In this document: positions 44,867 to 54,520 of the stretch, one piece after another
How the letters are laid out: every line of letters starts with the position of its first letter
Position numbering within the stretch: the stretch's first letter is position 1
The notes under the pieces: model-generated
What the model saw: the letters and a program-made list of their open reading frames with translations, nothing else
Told to the model about the DNA's origin: nothing
The model's database searches: none
Translations under genes and position numbers: made by a program
Source of the DNA: Advenella faeciporci
GTDB lineage: Bacteria > Pseudomonadota > Gammaproteobacteria > Burkholderiales > Burkholderiaceae_B
Assembly (NCBI RefSeq): GCF_014652395.1
Contig: NZ_BMYS01000010.1
Coordinates: 1 to 64,000, forward strand
Direction of reading: 5' to 3'
Length of the DNA: 64,000 nt

Positions 44867-45372
44867 CTATCCGCGTCTGGCACCTGCCCTGCTTCCCTGA
44901 TTTTTTTAACCAGGGAAGTGGTGGAACGCTCAAATTCAAAGGGAATGGCAATTGCCTTGCCGCCCCAGCTTTTCACCCTTGCCGTTTCAGGCAGCTTTTC
45001 CATTTCATAATCACCTCCCTTGACAATAATGTCAGGTTTGAGCTGCTCTATCAGTTCCAGTGGCGTGTCTTCAGAAAAACTGGTAACCGCGGTTACGCAA
45101 GACAGTGCCGCCAGCAAAGCCGCACGATCCTCTTGCCTGTTTAACGGGCGATCAGGTGCCTTGCCCAGGCGTCGCACCGATTCATCGGTGTTAACGGCGA
45201 CAATTAGCGTGGCTCCCAGTTGTGCCGCCTGATCAAGATAACTGACATGACCTCGATGCAAAATATCAAACACCCCATTGGTAAACACCAGGGGCCGTTT
45301 GAATTGACCTTTTTCAACTGCCTGCAGGCATTGCTCGCGGCTAAGTATTTTTTTTTCAAAACGAATCGCCAT
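44863..45372 (-). CDS. rfaE2: D-glycero-beta-D-manno-heptose 1-phosphate adenylyltransferase
   Basis: This 169-residue nucleotidyltransferase is the separate C-terminal half of HldE. It makes ADP-heptose for the LPS core. The HRGH motif lies in GVFDILHRGHVSYLDQA (about residue 38), followed by ALLAALSCVTAVT and KGGDYE. It follows ubiB by 14 bases, so ubiJ-ubiB-rfaE2 are likely one unit. The kinase half is not in view. Confidence 0.93.
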   Translation of the reverse strand: MAIRFEKKILSREQCLQAVEKGQFKRPLVFTNGVFDILHRGHVSYLDQAAQLGATLIVAVNTDESVRRLGKAPDRPLNRQEDRAALLAALSCVTAVTSFSEDTPLELIEQLKPDIIVKGGDYEMEKLPETARVKSWGGKAIAIPFEFERSTTSLVKKIREAGQVPDADS

Positions 45373-45386
45373 TCTTGCTCATACCC

Positions 45387-46961
45387 TTATTTATTGAACA
45401 GGCCGGCATTGACCGCCAACCACAGGAAAAGAAATGCATTCAGCGCCAGCACCATACCGACCACCATTAACACCCGCTTGGTTTTGGCCTGTGTCTGGTT
45501 GAGCTTTTCCAGCTCGCCCCTGAGCTGGGGGTTGCTATGATCCCGGGCCAGACTGGCATGCACCAGACGGGGCAGCTCTGGAATAATATGCGACCATTGA
45601 GGGGCCTCATGCTTGATACGCTCAATAAACCCTTTAGGACCAATACGATTCCACATCCATTTCTCAAGGAAAGGCTTGGCGGTTTTCCATAAATCCAGTT
45701 CGGGATCCAATTCACGACCCATACCCTCAACATTGAGCAGGGTTTTTTGCAGCAGTACAAGCTGGGGCTGAATTTCAACATTAAAACGGCGTGAAGTCTG
45801 AAACAACCTCATTAACACCTGACCCAATGAAATTTCAGCCAGGGGTCGGTCAAAATGCGGTTCACATACTGCCCGGACAGCAGCCTCAAGCTCTTCCTCA
45901 CGGGTGTTTGGAGGAACCCAGCCCGATTCAATATGCAACTGTGCCACGCGGCGGTAATCCCGCTGGAAAAAGGCCAGAAAATTCTGTGCCAGATAGTTTT
46001 TATCAAATTCCGACAGCGACCCTACGATTCCGAAGTCAAGCGCAATGTATTTACCCAGGGAGGCAGGATGGTCAGACACCAGGATATTGCCCGGATGCAT
46101 GTCCGCATGGAAAAATCCATCCTCAAACACCTGAGTGAAGAAAATTTCCACACCCATGCGTGCCAGTTTTTTAATATCCACACCGGCATTGCGCAAGCGC
46201 TCAACCTGACTGACCGGAATGCCATCCATCCACTCCATGGTAAAAACCGTTTTGGTGGTCAGGTTCCAGATCACCTCAGGCACCATGATCAGCTGACTTC
46301 GCTCGGGATCGGCAGAAAAATTACGCCTTAACTGACTGCAATTGGCCGCTTCCACCTGCAAATCCAGCTCATCGTGCAGATATTTATCAAATTCAGCGAC
46401 CACTTCCTTGGGTTTAAGGCGTTTCCCGTCTGCCAGCAGTTTTTGTATCAGGTTGGCAAATACCCGCATAATGGCCAGGTCTTTTTCAATCACCTCAAGC
46501 ATGCCGGGTCGCAGCACCTTGACCGCCACCTGCCGTCCATCATGCAAAACTGCCCGGTGCACCTGGGCAACCGAGGCTGAAGCAACCGGAACAGGATCAA
46601 ACCGGGCAAACAGTTGATCGGGGGACTTGCCAAAAGCCTTGGTAATACTTGCTATGGCCAGCTCAGAGGAAAAGGGTGGCACCCGATCCTGCAGGGCTGA
46701 CAATTCATCGGCGATATCATGGGGAACCAGGTCGCGCCGGGTAGACATGACCTGTCCGAATTTAACGAATATCGGCCCCAATGATTCCAGTGCCAGACGC
46801 AATCGTTCGCCACGTGGTTTTTTATATTTACGCCCAAAGCGAACGACCTTCAATAAATTGGTCGCAATGGGATGTTTGATACCACTTAAAACCAGTTCAT
46901 CCAGACCATAACGAAATGAAATTAAAATAATCCTGAGCAGGCGAAAAAAAGTCATGATCAT
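45387..46961 (-). CDS. ubiB: Ubiquinone biosynthesis regulatory kinase UbiB
   Basis: This 524-residue atypical kinase-like protein (ABC1/ADCK family) has the KxGQ motif in [16 protein letters not shown] (about residue 70). Also present are the A-rich loop [24 protein letters not shown] and DFGIVGSL. Two C-terminal membrane helices end in [13 protein letters not shown]. It supports ubiquinone synthesis at the inner membrane. Its ATG overlaps the ubiJ stop (ATGA). Confidence 0.94.
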   Translation of the reverse strand: MIMTFFRLLRIILISFRYGLDELVLSGIKHPIATNLLKVVRFGRKYKKPRGERLRLALESLGPIFVKFGQVMSTRRDLVPHDIADELSALQDRVPPFSSELAIASITKAFGKSPDQLFARFDPVPVASASVAQVHRAVLHDGRQVAVKVLRPGMLEVIEKDLAIMRVFANLIQKLLADGKRLKPKEVVAEFDKYLHDELDLQVEAANCSQLRRNFSADPERSQLIMVPEVIWNLTTKTVFTMEWMDGIPVSQVERLRNAGVDIKKLARMGVEIFFTQVFEDGFFHADMHPGNILVSDHPASLGKYIALDFGIVGSLSEFDKNYLAQNFLAFFQRDYRRVAQLHIESGWVPPNTREEELEAAVRAVCEPHFDRPLAEISLGQVLMRLFQTSRRFNVEIQPQLVLLQKTLLNVEGMGRELDPELDLWKTAKPFLEKWMWNRIGPKGFIERIKHEAPQWSHIIPELPRLVHASLARDHSNPQLRGELEKLNQTQAKTKRVLMVVGMVLALNAFLFLWLAVNAGLFNK

Positions 46962-47587
46962 GAAATACCCCGGTCACTTCGTTTGTTTTGCAGTGCCCGG
47001 ATTCTTTGTTGCAAATCATCCAACTGTTGATTTGTTTCCTTCACCTTTTCCTGAAGACTTTCAAAAGCGGAACGAGACAATATGAGGCGCGCTTCTTCAG
47101 AAAAATATTCGCTCATGTTTTCCGTTCCACGACGCGCCAATTCCTGGGCATTTTCCCGGATAAAACCAAAACCTTTCAGCAGCCGTTTTGCCAGAATGGG
47201 GCCAACCATACGCGTTAAATCATGCTCAATATCCCAACGTAAATCACGGGCAAGATCAGACACCAGTTGCGCAAGGCCTGCATCACCCTCCAGGTGCAGC
47301 AAGGAAGACAAAAGCTGCGGATTATCACGATTGCGAATCGCGTCTGGCAACTCGCTGAATTTATCTTCGGGCAAAGAAAGACTGACATTGGGAACAACCG
47401 CGGCATCAGCCACACTTAATGAGCCGTCATAATGCAGGGTATATAGAAATGAAAAACGGGCGATATTGATCCGCACGGTTTTACCTGCATGAGCGGCAAC
47501 CTTATCCTTGGCCCACGGCTCTCGGTTAAGTAAAGCATTCAGCAGATTTACGGAAACCTGATTAGGATGAAGAAAAGAGGGGAACAT
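46958..47587 (-). CDS. ubiJ: Ubiquinone biosynthesis accessory factor UbiJ
   Basis: This 209-residue SCP2-domain protein (residues about 30-120) carries lipid intermediates in the Ubi complex. The C-terminal coiled helix [20 protein letters not shown] is typical. I choose [20 protein letters not shown] at 47587, the family N-terminus. An ATG at 47650 (MTKKGKLEV) is an alternative. It overlaps ubiB, and a terminator separates it from the Tim44-like gene upstream. Confidence 0.85.
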   Translation of the reverse strand: MFPSFLHPNQVSVNLLNALLNREPWAKDKVAAHAGKTVRINIARFSFLYTLHYDGSLSVADAAVVPNVSLSLPEDKFSELPDAIRNRDNPQLLSSLLHLEGDAGLAQLVSDLARDLRWDIEHDLTRMVGPILAKRLLKGFGFIRENAQELARRGTENMSEYFSEEARLILSRSAFESLQEKVKETNQQLDDLQQRIRALQNKRSDRGIS

Positions 47588-47704
47588 TTGATGCGTCCGG
47601 CAGAAAAAACAGTTTGGCAAACAAACTTCAAGTTTACCTTTTTTTGTCATCGCCCTGCCATAAACCTTAGCCGAACAGACAATACAACCGTGCAAGGCAC
47701 TGAC

Positions 47705-47742
47705 AAAAAACAGTAAAGGCGCCAGGTGTAAAGGCGCCTTTA
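47705..47742 (-). terminator. Terminator of the Tim44-like gene
   Basis: TAAAGGCGCC (47714-47723) pairs with GGCGCCTTTA (47733-47742) and is followed on the minus strand by a T-run (47705-47710). It lies 55 bases after the stop of the Tim44-like gene. Confidence 0.8.
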
Positions 47743-47796
47743 TGAATCTCAGCCTGCTGATTTAATGGAAAAAGCAGGCAACCTGATCAGATGGCA

Positions 47797-48783
47797 TCAA
47801 GAGGCATATTCAACCGGAATTTGCTGGATACCCGCTAACAGCCAACCACCCTGCTCGGGTTTGTACAGGTTCCATACTTCCTCAAAACGGAATGCCGCAG
47901 TATTAACTTCTTCACGCAACATACCTGAGAAACGTACACTGGCCAAATAGCCGTCACTGACCTGTTCGATACCCAGCAGCTCTGCATTGAGCAGCACCAC
48001 TTCAGTGACAGTTTGACCGGCACGGGCCGTAATTTGAGGACTAAGTTCGGCAATCAGGTCATCGGTCAGGTATTCTTTAAGGGCGGCAATATCACCTTTA
48101 TCCCAAATACCCTGGATAGCCTTGAATTGTTGCTTGGCATTTTGCAGAAAGGCAGGCGTATCAAAGTCGGCCGGCACAAACCAGGACTTATCCACATTGG
48201 GATTTTCGCCAGCAACCACCTCAGGAGCGGCTGCAGAGACCGGAGCCGCTGCTGGTGCCGGCGTAGCAGGCATTGCCGGTTTTTGGCCAAACATGGGCTG
48301 CTGCTCGCTTTGACGATACATATTATTGTTGCCACCAGCCCCTTGCATTGCAGGCTTTGCTGCACCACCACGCAAGCGACGCACAATAAACATAATGGCA
48401 AAAATAACAATACCAATCAGGATGGCACTGGATAGAAACTCAAGAAAAGCCCCCCCCAACCCCATGCTGGATAACAAAGCAGCGATACCCAAACCAGCGG
48501 CTATACCTGCGATAGGACCCAGAAAGCGGGAAAAACCGCTTTTTTGTGCAGCAGCACCTGTTGCAGCCGCTGAACTGCTGGCAGCGGCAGAGCGCTGAGT
48601 AGTATTGGCGGCAGCCGGAGGAGTCGTTGCCGCACGATTTTGAGTAACATTACTGGACTGACGGCCAAAGCTGCTGCCACCACCCATGCGACGCGCTTCC
48701 GCATCGAAAGAAACCGTGAGCATGGCTGAGGTTGAAACCACCACCAATGCCGCGGCTAAAAATCTAGACCATTTCTTAGTCAT
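47797..48783 (-). CDS. Tim44-like domain protein
   Basis: This 328-residue protein has an N-terminal membrane anchor or signal (SRFLAAALVVVSTSAMLTV), a Gly/Ser/Ala-rich low-complexity stretch, two hydrophobic helices near residues 85-130 and a C-terminal Tim44-like domain (about 205-325, FDTPAFLQNAKQQFKAIQ). Bacterial Tim44-like proteins are widespread and poorly understood; a membrane role is assumed. The ATG at 48783 has AAGGAG 9 bases upstream. It sits between ubiE and ubiJ, as in Bordetella relatives. Confidence 0.85.
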   Translation of the reverse strand: MTKKWSRFLAAALVVVSTSAMLTVSFDAEARRMGGGSSFGRQSSNVTQNRAATTPPAAANTTQRSAAASSSAAATGAAAQKSGFSRFLGPIAGIAAGLGIAALLSSMGLGGAFLEFLSSAILIGIVIFAIMFIVRRLRGGAAKPAMQGAGGNNNMYRQSEQQPMFGQKPAMPATPAPAAAPVSAAAPEVVAGENPNVDKSWFVPADFDTPAFLQNAKQQFKAIQGIWDKGDIAALKEYLTDDLIAELSPQITARAGQTVTEVVLLNAELLGIEQVSDGYLASVRFSGMLREEVNTAAFRFEEVWNLYKPEQGGWLLAGIQQIPVEYAS

Positions 48784-48954
48784 TAAAACGAGCTCCTTGT
48801 ATGAATCAAGCCTGCCTATACAGGCGTACCGGCTAATCTTACAAAAAGCTGAACGTTTTAACAAGTAAAAAAAACCAAAACGGCCAGGCTATTGTTTCAA
48901 AACACTACATTTCAAACATGCCTGCCCTGTTTCATGATACCGCCAGTACTGACT

Positions 48955-49722
48955 TCAGCCCAGCTTGATTCCCTCGTGCACGGCAGCAATGCCGGCAGTC
49001 AGGTTGAAATACTGCACACGCTCAAAACCCACCCCACGCATCATGCCGGCCAGTGTTTCCTGATCGGGGTGCATGCGAATGGATTCAGCCAGATAACGAT
49101 AGCTGTCTTCATCACTGGCAATTTTCTTGCCCAACCAGGGCAATATATTGAACGAATACCAGTCATAGGCGGGCTCGAGAGGTTTGTAAACCCTGGAAAA
49201 CTCAAGTACCAGCAGTTTACCGCCTGGCTTGAGCACCCTGAACATTTCAGCCAGCGCCTGGTCTTTATGCGTCATATTGCGCAGGCCAAATGCGACGGTC
49301 ACGCAATCAAAATAATTATCGGGAAATGGCAAATATTCAGCATCGCAAACCGCAGTAGGCAAAACCACGCCTTTGTCGATAAGACGGTCTCGGCCCACAC
49401 TTAACATGGAGCTGTTGATATCGGTATGCCAGACTTCTCCGGTTTCACCCACTTTTTTACCAAACGCCAAGGCAAGGTCTCCGGTGCCACCGGCAATATC
49501 AAGCACTTTCATGCCACAGCGTACATTGGCCCGACCAATGGTGAATACTTTCCAGACACGATGCAATCCTGCCGACATAAGATCATTCATGACATCATAA
49601 CGGGAAGCCACCGAATGAAAGACTTCTGCCACCTTGCCGGCCTTTTCAGATTCACTGACGGTTTTAAAGCCGAAATGGGTGGTTGAATTTTCGCTGCTTT
49701 CTTGGTTCGTATCAGGTTTCAT
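48955..49722 (-). CDS. ubiE: Ubiquinone/menaquinone C-methyltransferase UbiE
   Basis: This 255-residue SAM methyltransferase adds the C-methyl group in ubiquinone and menaquinone synthesis. SAM motif [14 protein letters not shown] (about residue 75), [17 protein letters not shown] and the [26 protein letters not shown] block are diagnostic, as is the final [13 protein letters not shown]. It is divergent from phoB, with 118 bases between. Confidence 0.95.
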   Translation of the reverse strand: MKPDTNQESSENSTTHFGFKTVSESEKAGKVAEVFHSVASRYDVMNDLMSAGLHRVWKVFTIGRANVRCGMKVLDIAGGTGDLALAFGKKVGETGEVWHTDINSSMLSVGRDRLIDKGVVLPTAVCDAEYLPFPDNYFDCVTVAFGLRNMTHKDQALAEMFRVLKPGGKLLVLEFSRVYKPLEPAYDWYSFNILPWLGKKIASDEDSYRYLAESIRMHPDQETLAGMMRGVGFERVQYFNLTAGIAAVHEGIKLG

Positions 49723-49748
49723 ACAATAATCTTATTTAAACGGAGAGT

Positions 49749-49764
49749 TGTCACAAACATGACA
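49749..49764. promoter_or_regulatory. Inverted TGTCA repeat upstream of phoB
   Basis: TGTCACAAACATGACA is an inverted repeat of TGTCA with 6 bases between. TGTCA is the core of Pho boxes, but those are direct repeats, so autoregulation by PhoB is uncertain. It lies between ubiE and phoB. Confidence 0.3.
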
Positions 49765-49840
49765 TAATTAGGCAATACCATAAGTATCATACATAAATAT
49801 TGCATTTTAACATTGGTACTACCTTAAATTTTACTTCATT

Positions 49841-50536
49841 ATGGCAAGCACGATCCTCGTAGTAGAAGATGAACCCGCAATTCAGGAACTCATTTCCGTC
49901 AATTTATCCTTTGCGGGTCATAAAGTTTTACGCGCACTTGACGCTGAACAGGCAAAAATCCTGATTAACGCCGAGCTCCCGGACCTGATCCTGCTGGATT
50001 GGATGCTTCCCGGCGCATCGGGCCTAAGCATGGCAAGAAGCCTGCGGGCCGATGAGCGGACCAAAGACATTCCCATTATCATGCTAACCGCCAAAAGTGC
50101 CGAGGAAGATAAAGTTGAAGGTCTTGAGAGCGGTGCCGATGACTATATTACCAAACCCTTCTCGCCAAAAGAGCTGATGGCGCGCATCAAGGCGGTTTTA
50201 CGTCGACGGGCACCACAACTCACCGATGACGAAATTGAAATCGCCGGCCTGAAATTGGATCCGGTTTCTCACCGTATTACCGGAAATGGCAGCAATCTGC
50301 CTCTGGGCCCCACCGAATTCCGTCTTTTGCATTTTTTCATGACACATCCAGAACGTGTCTTTACCCGCAGCCAATTGCTTGACCAGGTTTGGGGCGATCA
50401 TGTGTTTCTTGAAGAAAGAACGGTTGATGTCCATATCCGCCGTTTGCGCAAGGCGCTTGAACCATCCGAGCATCACGGCCTGATTGAGACCGTGCGTGGC
50501 AGCGGCTACCGGTTTACGACCCGCCTTCCACAATAA
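49841..50536 (+). CDS. phoB: Phosphate regulon response regulator PhoB
   Basis: This 231-residue OmpR-type regulator has the receiver domain (VVEDEP, phospho-acceptor Asp in LILLDWMLPG near 54, Lys in ITKPFSP) and a winged-helix domain (FTRSQLLDQVWGDHVFLEERTVDVHIRRLRKAL). The WGDHVFLEERTVDVH segment matches PhoB closely. With phoR downstream, it should control phosphate-starvation genes, plausibly phnC above. Confidence 0.94.
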   Translation: MASTILVVEDEPAIQELISVNLSFAGHKVLRALDAEQAKILINAELPDLILLDWMLPGASGLSMARSLRADERTKDIPIIMLTAKSAEEDKVEGLESGADDYITKPFSPKELMARIKAVLRRRAPQLTDDEIEIAGLKLDPVSHRITGNGSNLPLGPTEFRLLHFFMTHPERVFTRSQLLDQVWGDHVFLEERTVDVHIRRLRKALEPSEHHGLIETVRGSGYRFTTRLPQ

Positions 50537-50638
50537 ATAACCGCATAATGCGATAAAATCCTTTTGGCAGTCCAAAGGGCCTGTTCTTTACCCTTCATTT
50601 ACGTTATTTTGGGCACACAGGCCCGGTGGTTGATTATC

Positions 50639-51976
50639 ATGAGATGGATAAAACCCTTGCTATGGCTTTGTTTCACAGTATTGTTGTGCATTGGCATTCA
50701 ATATCTGGCACAGGGTTATTGGGGTATTGTTGCCCTTGGACTCATCTTTGCGGTTTACTATTTCCTCGAAGACAGGCATTTTCAACTTACCGTTAAATGG
50801 GCTCGGGATGTTGAAAGCCCGCCATCTCCCGATCTTGGCAAGTATGACGACATTGTCAGCCCGATTTACAAGCTGCTGCGTTTTCGTGGCAATGAGCTGA
50901 AAGCACTTAAACACCTGTCCCACAGTGTTTTATCCGCTGCCCAGGCCTTGCCAGCCGCTGCCATCACGCTTGACCGCAGTTTCCATATCGAATGGTGTAA
51001 CGGTCTGGCAGAAAAGATGCTGGGCCTGAGTTACGAACAGGACAAAGGCTATAACATTTTCAACCTGGTCCGTTTACCCGAATTTTTTGAATATGCGCAA
51101 AACGGTGACTGGAGCCATTCTTTTGTCACCCACATGGAATCTGACGGCCAGTTCCGTTGTCTTAAATTTGACCTGAACCAATATTCGGAAGAAGGCATCC
51201 TGATGCTCTGCCAGGATATCACACAGCTCGAAAAGCTACGCACCACGCAACAAGACTTCGTGGCCAATGTCTCGCACGAAATCCGCACTCCACTGACCGT
51301 TCTGATCGGTTTTCTGGAAACCTTGCAAGATTTGCCTCCGGAAGCGGTTTCTCCCGAGCAGCGCAAGCAATATGAAACGCTCATGCATGAGCAGGCCCAA
51401 CGCATGCTGGCGATTGTTGCCGATTTGCTCACCCTGTCCACCCTGGAATCCACACAGGCAAGTGGCGGGCAAAAGCTGGTGCTTGCCCAACTTATTGAAT
51501 CTGCCGGCCAACTGGCCCATTCGTTATCAAAAGGCAAGCATAAATTCATTTTTGAGATAGACGAGAAACTGGCTATTCATGGCCAGCAAACTGAAATATC
51601 TTCGGCCATCAGCAACCTGATGACCAATGCCGTTCGCTATACACCCACCGATGGAACCATTACTGTCAGCTGGTACAAAGACAACAAGGGCAATGCCGTT
51701 TTCAGTGTCAACGATACCGGACTGGGCATTGCCAAACAGGATATCCCACGCATCACCGAGCGTTTCTACAGGGTCGACAAAAGCCGTTCACGGGCATCGG
51801 GCGGCACCGGTCTGGGCTTGGCTATTACAAAACACATCGTAATACGGCATAATGCCAAATTGGTCATAGACAGCGAAATCAACAAGGGAAGTACGTTCAG
51901 CATCATTTTCCCTCCCGATAGCATTATTAATGAGCCCAACATCCGTTCCTCAAAAAAACTGGCGGTTCACGCCTGA
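50639..51976 (+). CDS. phoR: Phosphate regulon sensor kinase PhoR
   Basis: This 445-residue sensor kinase has two N-terminal membrane helices (RWIKPLLWLCFTVLLCIG, then YWGIVALGLIFAVYYFL). Next come a PAS-like domain (about 95-190), the H-box FVANVSHEIRTPLT (about 213), and N, G1 and G2 boxes (NLMTNAVRYTP, DTGLGIA, GGTGLGLAITKH). I choose the ATG at 50639. Its last 47 bases overlap the start of pxpB, which is unusual. Confidence 0.92.
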   Translation: MRWIKPLLWLCFTVLLCIGIQYLAQGYWGIVALGLIFAVYYFLEDRHFQLTVKWARDVESPPSPDLGKYDDIVSPIYKLLRFRGNELKALKHLSHSVLSAAQALPAAAITLDRSFHIEWCNGLAEKMLGLSYEQDKGYNIFNLVRLPEFFEYAQNGDWSHSFVTHMESDGQFRCLKFDLNQYSEEGILMLCQDITQLEKLRTTQQDFVANVSHEIRTPLTVLIGFLETLQDLPPEAVSPEQRKQYETLMHEQAQRMLAIVADLLTLSTLESTQASGGQKLVLAQLIESAGQLAHSLSKGKHKFIFEIDEKLAIHGQQTEISSAISNLMTNAVRYTPTDGTITVSWYKDNKGNAVFSVNDTGLGIAKQDIPRITERFYRVDKSRSRASGGTGLGLAITKHIVIRHNAKLVIDSEINKGSTFSIIFPPDSIINEPNIRSSKKLAVHA

Positions 51977-52670
51977 AGGTGATGCCTGCATTATTATCCG
52001 CTTCAGTCATGAAGGCCTTGACACCCAGGTAAGCCAGCTTTGCCTGCAAGCGGCCCAAAGCATTGGCAACGCCGGCCTGCCCGGCATTAACGACATTGTT
52101 CCCGCCTTCAACTGCGTGGGGGTACATTACCGGGCTTCCTGCTGGGGTAAGGCACCTTTTCAAAACCTTTGCCAAACCCTTGATTTACTGCTGGCCCAAC
52201 CACACTTCCCGCCCAATGCCGCACCGGAACAAACCGTTGACATCCCGGTTTGTTATGATCCTGAATTTGGCATTGATCTTGAGCCGCTGGCCAGAACACT
52301 CGAATGCAGCACTGAACAGCTCATTGCCATGCATACATCACGGGCCGTGCGGGTTTTCATGCTGGGTTTTGCGCCAGGAATGCCCTATATGGGCTTACTG
52401 GATAGAAAAATGGATGTACCCCGCCTTGCCACCCCACGCCTGGCGATCCCAGCCGGTTCAGTGGCCATCGCCAACCGGCAAACCATCATTTATCCCCAGA
52501 CGTCTCCGGGTGGCTGGCACATTATTGGCAGAACACCCATTGCGCTTTTCAATCCGGAAAGCGCCCCCCATACATTGCTGGCACCGGGCGATACGGTCCG
52601 TTTCAAGGCCATCAGCAAGGAAATGTTTACTCATTTAAAGAACAGTCGCCATGAGCATCCAGGTTATTAG
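51930..52670 (+). CDS. pxpB: 5-oxoprolinase subunit PxpB
   Basis: This 246-residue KipI/PxpB-type subunit of the ATP-dependent 5-oxoprolinase shows FTPEGDACIIIRF at the N-terminus, then VCYDPEFGIDLEPLA, FMLGFAPGMPYMGLLD, PRLATPRLAIPAGSVAIANRQTIIYP and a C-terminal PGGWHIIGRTP. PxpABC converts 5-oxoproline to glutamate. It starts inside the 3' end of phoR and overlaps pxpC by 20 bases. It is a partner of PxpC. Confidence 0.9.
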   Translation: MSPTSVPQKNWRFTPEGDACIIIRFSHEGLDTQVSQLCLQAAQSIGNAGLPGINDIVPAFNCVGVHYRASCWGKAPFQNLCQTLDLLLAQPHFPPNAAPEQTVDIPVCYDPEFGIDLEPLARTLECSTEQLIAMHTSRAVRVFMLGFAPGMPYMGLLDRKMDVPRLATPRLAIPAGSVAIANRQTIIYPQTSPGGWHIIGRTPIALFNPESAPHTLLAPGDTVRFKAISKEMFTHLKNSRHEHPGY

Positions 52671-53655
52671 TCCAGGCCTGCTGTCCACCTTTCAGGATGA
52701 AGGCAGGCACCGGTTTCAATCACTTGGGGTGCCGGTTGGCGGTGCCATGAACCCAAGCAACCTGCGGCTGGCCAATTTACTGGTGGGTAACCCGCCTTCA
52801 GAACCCGTGCTGGAAATTACCCTGACCGGTCCTGGATTATTGTTTGAAGAAGATACCTGCATCGCTTTAAGCGGCGCCCCCATTCATGCCTTTGCCGACG
52901 ACGTACCCATACCGGCAAATCGGCCCTTTCTGATACAAGCCGGACAAACCCTGCATTTCAGGCAGGGCCAATTCCCGCCAATGACCCGATGCTGCCTGGC
53001 CGTGCATGGCGGATTTGAACTGCCCGCTGTAATGGGCAGTTGCAGCACCGACCTCAAAAACCGGCTGGGCGGCCAACACGGGCGGGCGCTGCAAAAGCAA
53101 GACCACATTCCAGTCAGAAAACCCCTTGACTCACGCCACCGGCAAATTCTGCAGGATTTTTTCAACCAGCTTGAAATTTATCTTCCCGCCAATCTGGGAT
53201 TGCAGAAAAAAAACAGCATCAGGGTAATCAAAGGCCATCACTGGAATCACTTTACCCAGGAGTCCCATGAACGGTTTCTTGGCACACCATTCAGGATCAC
53301 CCCCCAATCCGAGCGCATGGGATACCGTCTGCAAGGATCTGCCCTCGCCTTGCACTCGCCGTCGCAAATCCTGTCTGAGCCCACGGCGTTCGGCACCATT
53401 CAGGTACCCCCTGACGGCAATCCCATTATCCTGATGGCTGACCGGCAAACCACCGGCGGTTATCCCAAAATTGCCAATGTTATTTCAGCCGATCTGCCAG
53501 TGCTGGCACAATTGCTGCCCGGCGAGCACATATCATTTTCCCTGACGGAACTGGAGAAAGCGCAAGCATTAATGCTTGATCGGGAAGAAAAATTCATGAC
53601 TTTGCAAAACCGGCTGGCAATGATTGCACTGAGACTGTCAGAATATTACCTTTAA
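52651..53655 (+). CDS. pxpC: 5-oxoprolinase subunit PxpC
   Basis: This 334-residue KipA/PxpC-type subunit shows SPGLLSTFQDEGRHRFQSLGVPVGGAMN, then EITLTGPGLLF, FTQESHERFLGTPFRITPQSERMGYRLQG and the DRQTTGGYPKIANVISADLP block. It forms the PxpBC subcomplex, which phosphorylates 5-oxoproline. It overlaps pxpB at its start and is followed by pxpA after 82 bases to the GTG. Confidence 0.9.
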   Translation: MSIQVISPGLLSTFQDEGRHRFQSLGVPVGGAMNPSNLRLANLLVGNPPSEPVLEITLTGPGLLFEEDTCIALSGAPIHAFADDVPIPANRPFLIQAGQTLHFRQGQFPPMTRCCLAVHGGFELPAVMGSCSTDLKNRLGGQHGRALQKQDHIPVRKPLDSRHRQILQDFFNQLEIYLPANLGLQKKNSIRVIKGHHWNHFTQESHERFLGTPFRITPQSERMGYRLQGSALALHSPSQILSEPTAFGTIQVPPDGNPIILMADRQTTGGYPKIANVISADLPVLAQLLPGEHISFSLTELEKAQALMLDREEKFMTLQNRLAMIALRLSEYYL

Positions 53656-53737
53656 CCATCCATCTGCGCCTGATGCACGTTTATAGATGGAGAATTTCAC
53701 ACTATTAGCCAAACCCCCAAATGAAGGAGCCATAACG

Positions 53738-54481
53738 GTGAAAAAACTGGATTTCAATTGTGATATGGGTGAAAGTTATGGCGCCTGGACGATGGGCAAC
53801 GATGAAGCCGTCATGCCCTATGTCACTTCCGTCAATATTGCCTGCGGATTTCATGGCGGCGATGCACACATCATGCGCAAGACGGTAGCCAATGCCATCA
53901 AGCACCATGTGCATATTGGGGCACACCCCGGCCTGGACGACCTGCCCGGCTTCGGGCGCCGGCCTTTGCCCGTTTCTGCCGACCAGGCCTATGACCTGGT
54001 AGTGGTGCAGGTTGGGGCGCTGGCGGCGGTGGCCAAAACCCAGGGCGTCTGCCTGCATCACGTCAAGACCCATGGCGCCCTTTACAACATGGCCGCCAAT
54101 AACGACGCCCTTTCACATGCGATTGCACAAGCCGTGCTGGATGTGGATGATTCGTTGGTGTTATATGCCCTGGCCAACAGCCGGCAGGCGCACATTGCCC
54201 AGGAAATGGGCCTGCAGGTTGCGCACGAGGTATTTGCCGACCGCAGCTACCAGGATGACGGCACACTTACCCCCCGTGGCACGCCCGGCGCCATTATTAG
54301 CGACCCCCGGCAAGCCATAGGGCAGCTTGTCACCATGCTGGAACAAGGCCATGTTATTGCGCTTTCGGGGAAACAGGTGCCCATACAGGCAGATACCTTG
54401 TGCATTCACGGTGACCAGCCCGGTGCTGCAGCTTTTGCACTGGAAATTCACGAGACATTAAAAAGGCAAGGGTTGCTTTAA
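53738..54481 (+). CDS. pxpA: 5-oxoprolinase subunit PxpA
   Basis: This 247-residue LamB/YcsF family subunit hydrolyses the phosphorylated 5-oxoproline. It reads DFNCDMGESYGAW, NIACGFHGGDAHIMRKTV, GAHPGLDDLPGFGRR, HHVKTHGALYN and EVFADRSYQDDGTLTPRG. The GTG at 53738 has GGAG 8 bases upstream and gives the family length. An upstream ATG (53687) has no ribosome binding site. Its 3' end carries a hairpin that is a terminator for the opposite gene. Confidence 0.9.
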   Translation: MKKLDFNCDMGESYGAWTMGNDEAVMPYVTSVNIACGFHGGDAHIMRKTVANAIKHHVHIGAHPGLDDLPGFGRRPLPVSADQAYDLVVVQVGALAAVAKTQGVCLHHVKTHGALYNMAANNDALSHAIAQAVLDVDDSLVLYALANSRQAHIAQEMGLQVAHEVFADRSYQDDGTLTPRGTPGAIISDPRQAIGQLVTMLEQGHVIALSGKQVPIQADTLCIHGDQPGAAAFALEIHETLKRQGLL

Positions 54482-54492
54482 AACCCTTGCCT
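54460..54492 (-). terminator. Terminator of the FAD/Fe-S oxidase, inside pxpA
   Basis: AGGCAAGGGTT (54464-54474) pairs with AACCCTTGCCT (54482-54492), an 11-bp perfect stem with a 7-base loop holding the pxpA stop. On the minus strand it is followed by a T-run. It would end the leftward oxidase transcript 29 bases after its stop, and may also end the pxp transcript. Confidence 0.8.
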
Positions 54493-54520
54493 GAGATCAT
54501 GCCTGAAGATTTACCCGCGC

